Assembly: GCA_951812965.1 (NCBI GenBank)
Contig: OX638341.1
Coordinates: forward strand, 2,834,438-2,898,437
Origin: an uncultured Pseudohongiella sp.
GTDB lineage: Bacteria > Pseudomonadota > Gammaproteobacteria > Pseudomonadales > Pseudohongiellaceae
DNA length: 64,000 bases
Reading direction: 5' to 3'
Positions within the stretch are counted from its first letter, which is position 1, and every line of letters starts with the position of its first letter. The notes below the pieces were generated by a model, which did no database searches, was not told the origin of the DNA, and was given only the letters and a program-made list of their open reading frames with translations. Below, one piece after another: positions 27,626 through 36,109 of this stretch. Both the position numbers and the translations under genes were made by a program.

Positions 27626-30325
27626 CTACGCCTGCTCCAACGCTTTAACTACAATCTCACTGACGTCTCTTGAGGCGCCGTCGCGGTCGCCGATGCGGCT
27701 TAGTTGCTCTCGCATCATTTGCTGGCGTTCGGAGTCGAATTTGCGCCAGCGCGTCAGCGGAGTGATCAGCCGCGCGGCGATTTGCGGATTGATCGCATCG
27801 AGTTGCATCGCCTGTTCGCCGAGAAACTCGTAGCCCGCGCCCGAAGCATCGTGGAAATTGATGTGATTCTGACCGCAGAAGGCGCCGATCACGGCGCGTA
27901 CTTTGTTCGGGTTGCGAATTTCGAAATCCGAGTGGCGCAGCAACTCCCGCACTTGCGCCAGGGCGCCGGGATGCGGCCGGGTCGCCTGCAGGCTGAACCA
28001 TTGGTCGACCACCAGCGGCTCACCGCGCCATTGTTCGTGAAATTGTGCAAGCGCCGCCTGGTACACGCCCTCGCCCGCACGGCTATGCGTCAGCATCTGC
28101 AAGGCGGCGAGCTGGTCGGTCATGTTGTTGGCCTGTTCGAATTGCAGCAGGCACAGATCGAGCCAGTCCTTTTCTCCGGATCGAACGAGCGCCGACAAGG
28201 CCAGATTGCGCAATGATCTGGCAGCGATGGATTCGGCGTCCGCCCGATGGGCGCCGGTGGCGGGGATGCTCTCGAACAGGTCCGCCACCAATTTCCGGTG
28301 TGATTCGGCCAGCCCGTCCAGCAGGAACTCCCTGACCGCGTGGATCGCGTCCACGTCCGCGATGTCGGCCTGTTCTATCAAATAGCTTTCAGCCGGCAGA
28401 CGCAGCAATTCGGCGAACATGGCCCGATCGGTTTCTGCGCCCGCGTCGACCGCCTCGACAAGTATGTTCCGATGCGCCTCGCGTAAGATTTTCGGCAAGA
28501 CCAGTTTCCTGCCGCCGCGAAAATCCTCCTGCAATTCCCGCACGAGCATCAGCGCCAGTTCCTGGCCGGCGTTCCAGCGATTGAATCCGTCGCTGTCGTT
28601 ACTCATCAGGAACAGCAAGTCTTCGGGCGAGTAATCGTATTTCAGCCGCACCGGCGCGCTGAAACCGCGCAGCAGCGAAGCCACGGGCGGCTCGGCCACG
28701 TCTTCGAACACGAAAGTCTCGACCGGCTGAGTGACCGCCAGCACCCTGTCCTTACCCACCGCGGCCGGCTCGCCTTGCAAGCGCAGCGGAATCTCATTGC
28801 CCGTCGGGTCGAGCAGGCCCATGCGCAGGGGAATATGAAACGGAACTTTTATTTCCTGCCCCGGCGTCGGCGGGCAGGACTGGCGCACACGCAATTCGAA
28901 GCGTTGCCGTTCGGCATCGTGAAAACCGTCGATTTCAAGCAGCGGCGTGCCTGACTGGCGGTACCAGTTGCGGAACTGTTTCAGATCGACCCCGCTCGCG
29001 TCTTCCATGGCATTGACGAACTCCTCGATCGTCACCGCCTGACCGTCATGCCGCTTGAAATACAAATCCGTGCCGGCGCGGAAGCGTTCCGGGCCGAGCA
29101 GATTGCTGATCATGCGCACGACTTCGGCGCCTTTCTCGTAAATCGTGACAGTGTAGAAATTGGAAATTTCCATGTAGGAATCGGGTTGCACCGCATGCGC
29201 CATGGGGCCACTGTCCTCGGCGAACTGCACCGAGCGCAGAAAGGCAACGTCCTGCACGCGCTTTACCGAACGCGAATTCATGTCGGCGCTGAATTCGCTG
29301 TCGCGGAACACGGTAAATCCTTCCTTGAGACTCAACTGGAACCAGTCGCGGCAGGTGACGCGGTTGCCCGACCAGTTATGGAAATATTCATGCGCGACCA
29401 CGGCCTCCACGCGCTGGAAGGCCCAGTCGGTCTGGGTGGCGGAATTGGCCAGGATGCAGGAGGTGTTGAAGATGTTCAGACCCTTGTTTTCCATCGCGCC
29501 CATGTTGAAATCGTCAACGGCCACGATCATGAAAATGTCGAGGTCGTATTCGCGCCCGTATTTTTCCTCGTCCCAACACATCGCCTTCTTCAGCGAGACC
29601 ATGGCGTGATCGCATTTATCGAGATCCTTAGGCTCGACGAAGATGCGCAATTGCACTTCGCGGCCCGAGGAAGTCGTGAAACGGTCGTCGAGACTCACCA
29701 GATCTCCCGCCACCAGCGCGAACAGGTAACTCGGCTTGGGGAACGGATCCTCCCAGGTGGTCCAATGCCGCGCCGGATCCTCGCATTCGCCCTCGGCGAT
29801 GCAATTGCCGTTGGACAACAGCACGGGATACTTCTCGCGTTCGGCCCGGATCGTGGTGGTGAATTTCGACATCACGTCGGGGCGGTCCAGGTAATAGGTG
29901 ATGCGGCGAAAGCCTTCCGCCTCGCATTGCGTGCAGAACATCTTGCGCGACTTGTACAAGCCTTCCAGGGCGGTATTGTTCTGCGGCTCGATCCGGGTGC
30001 GGCAATAAACTGTGAACCGGTTGGAGCCGTCTTGAGCCAGCGAACTCAATTTCGGAATGCGCAGGCTTTCTTCTTCGAGTTCGAAATCGGTGGCTTCCAG
30101 CACGCGATCATCGAGCCGCAATTCTTCCAACAACAACTCGCGGCCATGCAATACCAGCATGTCTTCATCGACGCCGTTGAAATCCGGGTTATGCCGAAAC
30201 TGCATCCTGGCCTGAACTACCGCATGAGTTTCGTACAGATCGAAATCGAGCGCCGTGCTTTCGATGGTGAACGGCGGTGGCCGATAGTCATGCAGATACG
30301 TAGTGCGAGCGGTGGCGTCTTTCAT
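27626..30325 (-). CDS. pepN: Aminopeptidase N
   Basis: 899-residue M1-family zinc aminopeptidase that removes N-terminal residues from peptides in the cytoplasm. It has the substrate-recognition motif GAMENKGLN and the zinc site VAHEYFHNWSGNRVTCRDWFQLSLKEG (HEXXH-x18-E), then the long alpha-helical C-terminal domain of gammaproteobacterial PepN. The preferred start is ATG at 30325 (MKDATARTTYLHDYRPP), preceded by AAGGA; a TTG seven codons earlier is possible. Confidence 0.97.
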   Translation of the reverse strand: MKDATARTTYLHDYRPPPFTIESTALDFDLYETHAVVQARMQFRHNPDFNGVDEDMLVLHGRELLLEELRLDDRVLEATDFELEEESLRIPKLSSLAQDGSNRFTVYCRTRIEPQNNTALEGLYKSRKMFCTQCEAEGFRRITYYLDRPDVMSKFTTTIRAEREKYPVLLSNGNCIAEGECEDPARHWTTWEDPFPKPSYLFALVAGDLVSLDDRFTTSSGREVQLRIFVEPKDLDKCDHAMVSLKKAMCWDEEKYGREYDLDIFMIVAVDDFNMGAMENKGLNIFNTSCILANSATQTDWAFQRVEAVVAHEYFHNWSGNRVTCRDWFQLSLKEGFTVFRDSEFSADMNSRSVKRVQDVAFLRSVQFAEDSGPMAHAVQPDSYMEISNFYTVTIYEKGAEVVRMISNLLGPERFRAGTDLYFKRHDGQAVTIEEFVNAMEDASGVDLKQFRNWYRQSGTPLLEIDGFHDAERQRFELRVRQSCPPTPGQEIKVPFHIPLRMGLLDPTGNEIPLRLQGEPAAVGKDRVLAVTQPVETFVFEDVAEPPVASLLRGFSAPVRLKYDYSPEDLLFLMSNDSDGFNRWNAGQELALMLVRELQEDFRGGRKLVLPKILREAHRNILVEAVDAGAETDRAMFAELLRLPAESYLIEQADIADVDAIHAVREFLLDGLAESHRKLVADLFESIPATGAHRADAESIAARSLRNLALSALVRSGEKDWLDLCLLQFEQANNMTDQLAALQMLTHSRAGEGVYQAALAQFHEQWRGEPLVVDQWFSLQATRPHPGALAQVRELLRHSDFEIRNPNKVRAVIGAFCGQNHINFHDASGAGYEFLGEQAMQLDAINPQIAARLITPLTRWRKFDSERQQMMREQLSRIGDRDGASRDVSEIVVKALEQA

Positions 30326-30388
30326 TCGATGCTGAGTCCTTTTCAAAGAAACGGTTTTGCAAGTATTTGCCTTCGAGGGCGTTCGCGA

Positions 30389-31246
30389 TCAGGACGGAAG
30401 TCCCAGTTCGACTTCAAAGCCTGCGAAGCGGCGCAGGTTGATCACTCCCTGGTCGAAGATCAGATACTGGCCCTTGATACCTTGCAGGATGCCGCCGACA
30501 ACCGGATCCTTCTCGAAATTGAGGGAGTTCAGCTTTTCGGGATGCTTGCGCACCGGGTAGCGGATTTCCACCGGCTCAAGACCGTTCAGGACGCTGACGG
30601 CGAAGAAGCCGAATCGCTCGGAGAGATCGTCGATGCCGCTTTTGCATAGCTCGATCAGCCGGTCCTTTTCCGCGAGCAGGTCGAGCGGCTCGGCCGTGCC
30701 TTTCAGCATGTCGCGCCAGTTGGTCTTGTCGGCCACTTCCTGCTTGAACAACACTTCGAGATAACCCGACTGCATGCGGCTGCGAACGCGGATGATCGCC
30801 AGCGCCTGGGTCGCGCCCTGGTCGATCCAGCGCGTCGGCACCTGCACGGAACGGGTGATCCCGACTTTCAGGCCGGAAGAATTCGCCAGGTAGACGATGT
30901 GGTCGCGCATGCACACGCGTTCGCCCCAATCGGGTTCGCGGCAGGTGCCCTGGTCGAAGTGGCATTTTTCCGGATGGATGATGCAGGAATCGCATTGGGC
31001 CAGCTTGCGGAAACAGGGGTAGCAATAGCCCTGGTTGAAACTCTTGTTGGTCTTGCGCCCGCAATGAACGCAGAAGATTCTGCCGGTATGCGCCAGTTGC
31101 ACTGGCTGGCCGAGCAATTCATTGAGTGGAATACGCTCGTCGGAAAGCACCATGCTATAGGCGACCGGGTCTTCCAGGCGTGTTTCCATTTTTCGCAACG
31201 TGCCGCAAGCTGCGCTGCGAAGTGTATTGTCCTCAAGATCGAGCAT
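30389..31246 (-). CDS. DUF2797 family protein
   Basis: 285-residue cytoplasmic protein of the DUF2797 family. The N-terminal half has a cysteine-rich zinc-ribbon-like stretch with about nine cysteines (FCVHCGRKTNKSFNQGYCYP, then QCDSCIIHPEKCH, GTCREP and ERVCMRDH). The second half has VYLANSSGLKVGITRS and RWIDQGATQALAI, reminiscent of GIY-YIG-like folds (inference). The function is unknown. The ATG at 31246 follows the rhomboid stop after one base; longer frames would overlap that gene. Confidence 0.88.
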   Translation of the reverse strand: MLDLEDNTLRSAACGTLRKMETRLEDPVAYSMVLSDERIPLNELLGQPVQLAHTGRIFCVHCGRKTNKSFNQGYCYPCFRKLAQCDSCIIHPEKCHFDQGTCREPDWGERVCMRDHIVYLANSSGLKVGITRSVQVPTRWIDQGATQALAIIRVRSRMQSGYLEVLFKQEVADKTNWRDMLKGTAEPLDLLAEKDRLIELCKSGIDDLSERFGFFAVSVLNGLEPVEIRYPVRKHPEKLNSLNFEKDPVVGGILQGIKGQYLIFDQGVINLRRFAGFEVELGLPS

Positions 31247-31247
31247 G

Positions 31248-32126
31248 TCAGATATCGAGTCCTCCGCCGCCGGCGTTCCTGCCGCGGCGCATTGAAGCCG
31301 CCACAACAATACCGAGGAACAAGCCGGCGAGCAATCCGCCGACATGTGCGGCGGTGGCGATCCAGGACGAGGCGAGCAACTCCATCGCCACCAGCATGAA
31401 GACGAAGACCATGAACATCTGGTCGCTGAGAATCGGCCTGCCGCCGGGGAGCATTTTCTGCATCATCCAGGCGAAACCGAGCAGACCGTAGACCACACCG
31501 GACATGCCGCCGAAATTATTGCCGCCGCCAAGCAGAAATTGCGCCGTGTTGGCCGTAAATGAAGTGAAAACGATTACTGCCGGAAACAGCCAGCGTGGCC
31601 GCCGCGGCTCGAGTTGCCGGCCGAAGTACCACAGCCACAACATGTTGAACACCAGGTGCAACTCGCCGAAATGCAGGAACATCGGCGTCAGCGTACGCAG
31701 CATCAGCACCGGATTGACGATGTCGCCCAGCAATGCGCCGAGGCTTTCCGGGTCGAGCAAGGGATAAAACAGGAAATCCACCCGCCAGGACTGCATGCCG
31801 AGCCGACTGAAAACCGCCACCAGTGCGCAGGCAAGCATAAGCGAAACCGTGACCGGACAACGCAGGGTTTCCCGGAAGGCGGAGTTCAGCAGCCGGCCGG
31901 GCCTGAACAGGGGCTGGCGCGCGGGCGCCGGCGATCGTTGTTCGGGTCCGAGTTCGCTCCATTGCGCCAGCGCTTCGCGCACCATGCGGGACTCCCATTC
32001 GCTGTGTACCCAGATCACCTGGCGGCCCGATTCCTCGATGATGCGGTGCCGGACGCCCTGGCGCGAGAGCGCCTGGCTGAATCCGAGCAGATCGACATCG
32101 GTCGGCAGGCTGGCCGCTTTAATCAT
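31248..32126 (-). CDS. Rhomboid-family intramembrane serine protease (GlpG-like)
   Basis: 292-residue inner-membrane protease. An N-terminal cytoplasmic domain (residues 1-65, with LLGFSQALSRQGVRHRI and QVIWVHSEWESRMVREAL) resembles the GlpG NRho domain. It is followed by about six transmembrane helices. The catalytic serine is in GGMSGVVYGLLGF and the catalytic histidine in ATAAHVGGLLAGLF. The upstream motif HFGELHLVFNMLWLWYFGRQLE carries the HxxxN oxyanion residues. Its ATG overlaps the nadK stop by 8 bp. Confidence 0.93.
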   Translation of the reverse strand: MIKAASLPTDVDLLGFSQALSRQGVRHRIIEESGRQVIWVHSEWESRMVREALAQWSELGPEQRSPAPARQPLFRPGRLLNSAFRETLRCPVTVSLMLACALVAVFSRLGMQSWRVDFLFYPLLDPESLGALLGDIVNPVLMLRTLTPMFLHFGELHLVFNMLWLWYFGRQLEPRRPRWLFPAVIVFTSFTANTAQFLLGGGNNFGGMSGVVYGLLGFAWMMQKMLPGGRPILSDQMFMVFVFMLVAMELLASSWIATAAHVGGLLAGLFLGIVVAASMRRGRNAGGGGLDI

Positions 32127-33003
32127 CGATCTTGGCGAGACGGCTGCCCCAGCCGAGCTTGCTGCGGCAGGCCTGGTAACTGGTGTAGTCGAGGGGATGA
32201 ATGAGCTTGAGAGAACAGGAGTTCTTGCGAACGAATATTTCATCGCCGGCGCGGGCCGTATAGCGCACTTGCCCGTCACAGCTCAATTGCGGCTCGAGTG
32301 CTTCCTTGGCGCCGACGACCAGGCGAATTTCGCTGGCCCCGTCCACTACCAGAGGTCTGCTGCTCAGGGAGTGAGGGTACATGGGCACCAGCACCAGGGC
32401 GTCGAGTTGAGGTTGCATGATCGGCCCACCGGCGGAGAGCGCGTATGCCGTGGAGCCGGTTGGAGTCGCCACAATGAGGCCATCGGATTCCTGGCTGTAA
32501 ACGAACTGCCCGTCAATGAACAACTCGAAAGAGATCATTTGCGCGGCCTTGCCCGGGTGCAGCACGACATCGTTCAGTGCGCGGCCGACTTCCTGGCGGT
32601 TTCCTTCCCTGACCACTTCGGCATGGAGCAGAAACCGGTCCTCGCTGATGTACTTTCCTTCGAGCACCTCGCCGATTCGCTGTTCCAGTTCATCCGGCAG
32701 CACGTCGGTGAGAAACCCGAGCCGGCCGCGATTGACGCCGATTACCGGGACTTCGAAGACATGTTTCGCCACGTGCAGCAGGCTGCCGTCGCCGCCGACG
32801 ACGATGACGAGATCGCAATGACTCGCGATTTGCTCGACCGGCACCGCCCGGACCTGGGGCATTTGCATCATGCCGGCGGTAACTTCGTCGAAAATGATGG
32901 AGCGGCCCTTGCCGTCGAGGAACGCATGCAGCCGCTGCAAGGTTTCCACAGCGCCGTTGTGGCCGGGCCGTCCTATCACGCCGATGCTGGTGAATTCCGC
33001 CAT
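32119..33003 (-). CDS. nadK: NAD kinase
   Basis: 294-residue enzyme phosphorylating NAD+ to NADP+ in the cytoplasm. It shows VIGRPGHNGAVETL, the ATP site VVVGGDGSLLHVAK, NRGRLGFLTDV and SDGLIVATPTGSTAYALSAGGPI, all standard. A TATACT at 33055-33050 on the minus strand may be its -10. It is the first gene of the nadK-rhomboid-DUF2797 unit. Confidence 0.97.
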   Translation of the reverse strand: MAEFTSIGVIGRPGHNGAVETLQRLHAFLDGKGRSIIFDEVTAGMMQMPQVRAVPVEQIASHCDLVIVVGGDGSLLHVAKHVFEVPVIGVNRGRLGFLTDVLPDELEQRIGEVLEGKYISEDRFLLHAEVVREGNRQEVGRALNDVVLHPGKAAQMISFELFIDGQFVYSQESDGLIVATPTGSTAYALSAGGPIMQPQLDALVLVPMYPHSLSSRPLVVDGASEIRLVVGAKEALEPQLSCDGQVRYTARAGDEIFVRKNSCSLKLIHPLDYTSYQACRSKLGWGSRLAKIDD

Positions 33004-33085
33004 GTCGCCAAACCGGGCCGGGCCGCGGGAAAGCCGTAAACGGGCTCGGAGTATAGCACGCGAAAGTACTGCCGATGGCTTGAAA

Positions 33086-34801
33086 TCAGTCGGTAAATCG
33101 CAACTGTAAGGGCTGCGGCAAATAGACGATTTCGCCTGGAATCTGGTAGGCCAGAAAGATCTGGATTTCGATGCCGCGCAGGTTGGCGGCGATCTCGTAG
33201 TTGTCGACGATGTGGAATCGCTCCACCGGCCGCAGGGACTGTTCGAATGTGGCTGATCTGAGTCCGCCCAGGGTTCCGTCCCATAGGGTGAGACCGATTT
33301 CCCGATCGATTTGATGGAACTGTCGGGAGTCCGCGGTAATGAGAATGTGGAATGAACCTGTCAGCCCGACGTGTTCGGGGTCTACCTCAATTTCCGCCAT
33401 CAGGCGCAAGATATCGCCGGACCCTGCGCTTTCGGTATAAGCGAGTTCATCGTTGACCTGACTGGCCAGCGCCAGTCGCGCGGTTGTGGTCCCGGTGACA
33501 AGGCTTTGCCCGCGCATGGCCGGCAGCTCGGGCATTGTTCGGGGCAACCAGGCTTCGATCTGGGGCGCCACGATGTTCAGCGCCGCCGTCGCGTTCGCCC
33601 CCATTTCCTCACGTTCCGGTCGGCCGCAGGGAGAGTTACCGCAAATCAGATCGGGATTCGAGAACATCGGCGTCCTGTTCGGCACGGAGAAATTCGATGG
33701 CGTTGCCATGACCGTGGCGAATTCTTCATCGACTCCGTAGCCGGTGGCGAATTCGAAGGTGCCGCCATAGCCGTCTTCGCGATGCGAATGAGTCAGGCCC
33801 AGGTTGTGCCCGAGTTCATGGGCCAGCACCAGGTCTTCATGGCAATCGATGGCGATCCATGAATAACCGAAGGCCTTCTCGGCAGGGTCGCTGAAGTCAC
33901 CTTGCATGCCGAATCCTCCGATTGGCGCCAGGCCGCACCGGGCGCTGTTTTCGGCGACGTCGAATAGCACCACGAGATCGGCGCCGTAGTTTCGCCGCAT
34001 CTCTGCCACGCCAGCGAAAGCAGCGTGGGTTCCGCTCATCAATTCATTCAGCGTTCGGTGCGCATTCCCGCTTTCAGCATAGGGCACGGGCTGAAAATGC
34101 ACCGGCCGCAAGCGAATTCGCGCCTCGCTGTTATACCAGGCGCTGTTTGCCGCGTTGACGAACCCGTTGATCCGATTTTCGATACTGGCCGGATAAAGCC
34201 CGGCGGCAGCCGGCGTATACAGGGCCATCATGTCGATTGCGGCAATCGAATCGTCGACCGAAGCGGCGTCGGCAGGGTCGGTGCGGCGCAGCGTTTCTAT
34301 GAAATCACTGACTCCGTCACCGTCGCTGTCGCTACGGGTGTCGTGAACCACAGGCGCCGATGAATCGACCCGCAATTCGCCGATCAGCGCCGAGGCGACC
34401 ACGGCCGGGCGACTGTCTTCCGAGGTCGCTACCGTAACCGAAAACGTCCTGCGGCTTCCCGGAGAAAAACCGCCGAGTTCGCAATAAAGAATCTCCTGCC
34501 CTGAAAGGCTTGGCTGCCGGCGGCACTCGCCGGGCGCGGAAACCAGGCTGGTGTTCTCCAGCAGAAAATAGATTTCCAGAGCGATGCCTGACCTCGCGGC
34601 GGCGCCTCCGTTCTCGAGTTCGTAGTTGATCGTGAGATTGCCGCCGATGACCACGCTCGGATCAGCGAAATGCTGGGACAGGCGAAACCCGTTCGCATCG
34701 ACCGCTACCGCGGGACCCATGTCCGGCAGCGGCAGCGTATCCTGCGCCGCGGTCTGCATTCCCGCGGTCACGCATAACAGCAAGATGTAAAATTTGTGCA
34801 T
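33086..34801 (-). CDS. Secreted reprolysin-like zinc metalloprotease
   Basis: 571-residue exported protease. The signal peptide MHKFYILLLCVTAGMQTAAQ is clear. A region of about 130 residues resembling CARDB/DUF11-type beta-sandwich repeats follows (ADPSVVIGGNLTINYELENGG). Next is a calcium-binding thrombospondin type 3-like stretch, DSDGDGVSDFIETLRRTDP (near 155-175), and then the catalytic domain with HELGHNLGLTHSH, the extended zinc motif with a third histidine, and a downstream ATVMATPSNF Met-turn. CGNSPCG could form a disulfide. The C-terminal ~150 residues are a separate beta-rich region. The role is unknown; degradation of extracellular protein is inferred. Confidence 0.88.
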   Translation of the reverse strand: MHKFYILLLCVTAGMQTAAQDTLPLPDMGPAVAVDANGFRLSQHFADPSVVIGGNLTINYELENGGAAARSGIALEIYFLLENTSLVSAPGECRRQPSLSGQEILYCELGGFSPGSRRTFSVTVATSEDSRPAVVASALIGELRVDSSAPVVHDTRSDSDGDGVSDFIETLRRTDPADAASVDDSIAAIDMMALYTPAAAGLYPASIENRINGFVNAANSAWYNSEARIRLRPVHFQPVPYAESGNAHRTLNELMSGTHAAFAGVAEMRRNYGADLVVLFDVAENSARCGLAPIGGFGMQGDFSDPAEKAFGYSWIAIDCHEDLVLAHELGHNLGLTHSHREDGYGGTFEFATGYGVDEEFATVMATPSNFSVPNRTPMFSNPDLICGNSPCGRPEREEMGANATAALNIVAPQIEAWLPRTMPELPAMRGQSLVTGTTTARLALASQVNDELAYTESAGSGDILRLMAEIEVDPEHVGLTGSFHILITADSRQFHQIDREIGLTLWDGTLGGLRSATFEQSLRPVERFHIVDNYEIAANLRGIEIQIFLAYQIPGEIVYLPQPLQLRFTD

Positions 34802-34902
34802 GAATCATGTTCAAACGGGATATTGCGCCGTTTGTGGGAATTTTTGCCAATTATCCTGCTACACTCAAGCCGATTTTTCTTGCGGCAGCGATTAAATTTT
34901 GC

Positions 34903-34926
34903 GGGCGACGCGTGCGTCGCCGTTAC
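34903..34926. repeat. Palindromic element copy 5 (half unit)
   Basis: GGGCGACGCGTGCGTCGCC plus GTTAC corresponds to one 24-bp arm of the full unit, with the A in the centre changed to G and compensating C/G changes that keep the palindrome. It directly precedes the AGGAG ribosome-binding site of the DUF1428 gene. Confidence 0.75.
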
Positions 34927-34939
34927 CAGGAGACTCAAT

Positions 34940-35305
34940 ATGGCATATGTAGACGGTTTCGTTCTTGCGGTTCCGGCCGCCAAACGGGAGGAATTCATTG
35001 AACATGCCGAATTCGTCGACGGACTGATCAAGGAATGCGGCGCCGATCGCATCGTCGAATGCTGGGCCGATGACGTACCCGACGGCGAGGTCACCGACTT
35101 CGCCAGGGCGGTAAAGAAGAAAGACGACGAGATCGTGGTTTTTGCCTGGATAGAATGGCCCGACAAGGCTACGCGCGACGAAGGCATGAAGAAAATGCAG
35201 GAACACGCCGCGGGCGACGAGCGCTGGGATCCGGAAAAATACCCGCCGCCCTTCGACGGCAAGCGGATGGTCTGGGGCGGATTTACACCAGTGGTCGATA
35301 TCTGA
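34940..35305 (+). CDS. DUF1428 family protein (YbaA-like)
   Basis: 121-residue cytoplasmic protein of the DUF1428/YbaA family with a dimeric alpha/beta-barrel-like fold. It shows AYVDGFVLAVPAAKREEFI, then ADRIVECWADDVPDGEVTDF, VFAWIEWPDKATRDEGMKKM and the C-terminal PPFDGKRMVWGGFTPVVDI. No biochemical function is established. AGGAG 7 bases before the ATG fixes the start. It diverges from the metalloprotease gene, with a repeat half-unit in its leader. Confidence 0.9.
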   Translation: MAYVDGFVLAVPAAKREEFIEHAEFVDGLIKECGADRIVECWADDVPDGEVTDFARAVKKKDDEIVVFAWIEWPDKATRDEGMKKMQEHAAGDERWDPEKYPPPFDGKRMVWGGFTPVVDI

Positions 35306-35330
35306 GCGCCGGAGAATTCCGGCTGGTGAC

Positions 35331-35407
35331 TGGTCGGGACGGCGGGATTTGAACCCACGACCACTACACCCCCAGTGTAGTGCGCTACCAGACTGCGCTA
35401 CGCCCCG
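35331..35407 (-). tRNA. tRNA-Pro (anticodon GGG)
   Basis: Cloverleaf on the minus strand with acceptor CGGGGCG/CGTCCCG, anticodon loop CTGGGGG and encoded CCA. It lies downstream of the merR-like gene, with a possible TAGACT -10 at 35422-35417. Confidence 0.96.
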
Positions 35408-35462
35408 AAGCCGGCGAGTCTACCACAAGAATGGCTTGATTTGATTGGGAGCAGCGGCTTTG

Positions 35463-35795
35463 CTACAGCAAGTCGATGACCTGCTCGAGATCCCGGGCCA
35501 GTGCGGCGATTTCGGCGGCGTTGGCCGGTGGATTCTTCGCCTCTTCAGTCAGTTTTCGGCGAGCGCCGTCGATGGTAAATCCCTGATCGTACAACAATGT
35601 CCTGATGCTGCGTACGAGCAGCACGTCCTGCATACGATAATAACGCCGGTTGCCCCGCCGCTTGTCGGGTTGCAGGCCGGGAAACTCCTTTTCCCAGTAA
35701 CGCAGCACATGGGGCTTGACCGCACAAAGCTCGCTGACTTCGCCGATGGCAAAATAGCGTTTCGGGGGGATTGGCGGCAGCGCTGCGCTAGTCAT
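35463..35795 (-). CDS. MerR-family transcriptional regulator (short)
   Basis: 110-residue DNA-binding protein. The winged HTH reads [62 protein letters not shown], followed by a short helix (residues 75-110) for dimerisation and no effector domain. A gene of this kind follows ihfA in many Gammaproteobacteria. It overlaps the end of ihfA by 8 bp. Its target is unknown. Confidence 0.92.
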   Translation of the reverse strand: MTSAALPPIPPKRYFAIGEVSELCAVKPHVLRYWEKEFPGLQPDKRRGNRRYYRMQDVLLVRSIRTLLYDQGFTIDGARRKLTEEAKNPPANAAEIAALARDLEQVIDLL

Positions 35796-36096
35796 CGGTC
35801 CCGTCGTATCCCTCCACGTTGGATTTCAGTTTTTGTCCCGGCCGAAAAGTCACGACGCGTCGCGCCTCGATGGGAATCTCTTCACCGGTTTTCGGGTTTC
35901 TGCCGGGCCGCTGCTTCTTGTTGCGCAATTCGAAATTGCCGAAGCCGGACAGTTTGACGGGTTGATTGTTTTCCAGGGAAAGGCGAATTTCCTCGAAAAA
36001 AAGTTCCACCACTTCCTTGGCTTCACGCTTGTTCAAACCCAGTTCTTCGAAAAGATGTTCCGCCAAATCTGCCTTGGTCAGCGCCTTGTCGCCCAT
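35788..36096 (-). CDS. ihfA: Integration host factor subunit alpha
   Basis: 102-residue HU-family DNA-bending protein that pairs with IhfB (50923-51231). It starts [21 protein letters not shown], then [48 protein letters not shown], including the intercalating proline arm, and ends in an acidic tail. The start at 36096 matches the family and follows the pheT stop by 13 bp. A site overlapping pheT upstream is normal for its expression in this operon. Confidence 0.97.
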   Translation of the reverse strand: MGDKALTKADLAEHLFEELGLNKREAKEVVELFFEEIRLSLENNQPVKLSGFGNFELRNKKQRPGRNPKTGEEIPIEARRVVTFRPGQKLKSNVEGYDGTDD

Positions 36097-36109
36097 GGAT
36101 ATCCCCGGT

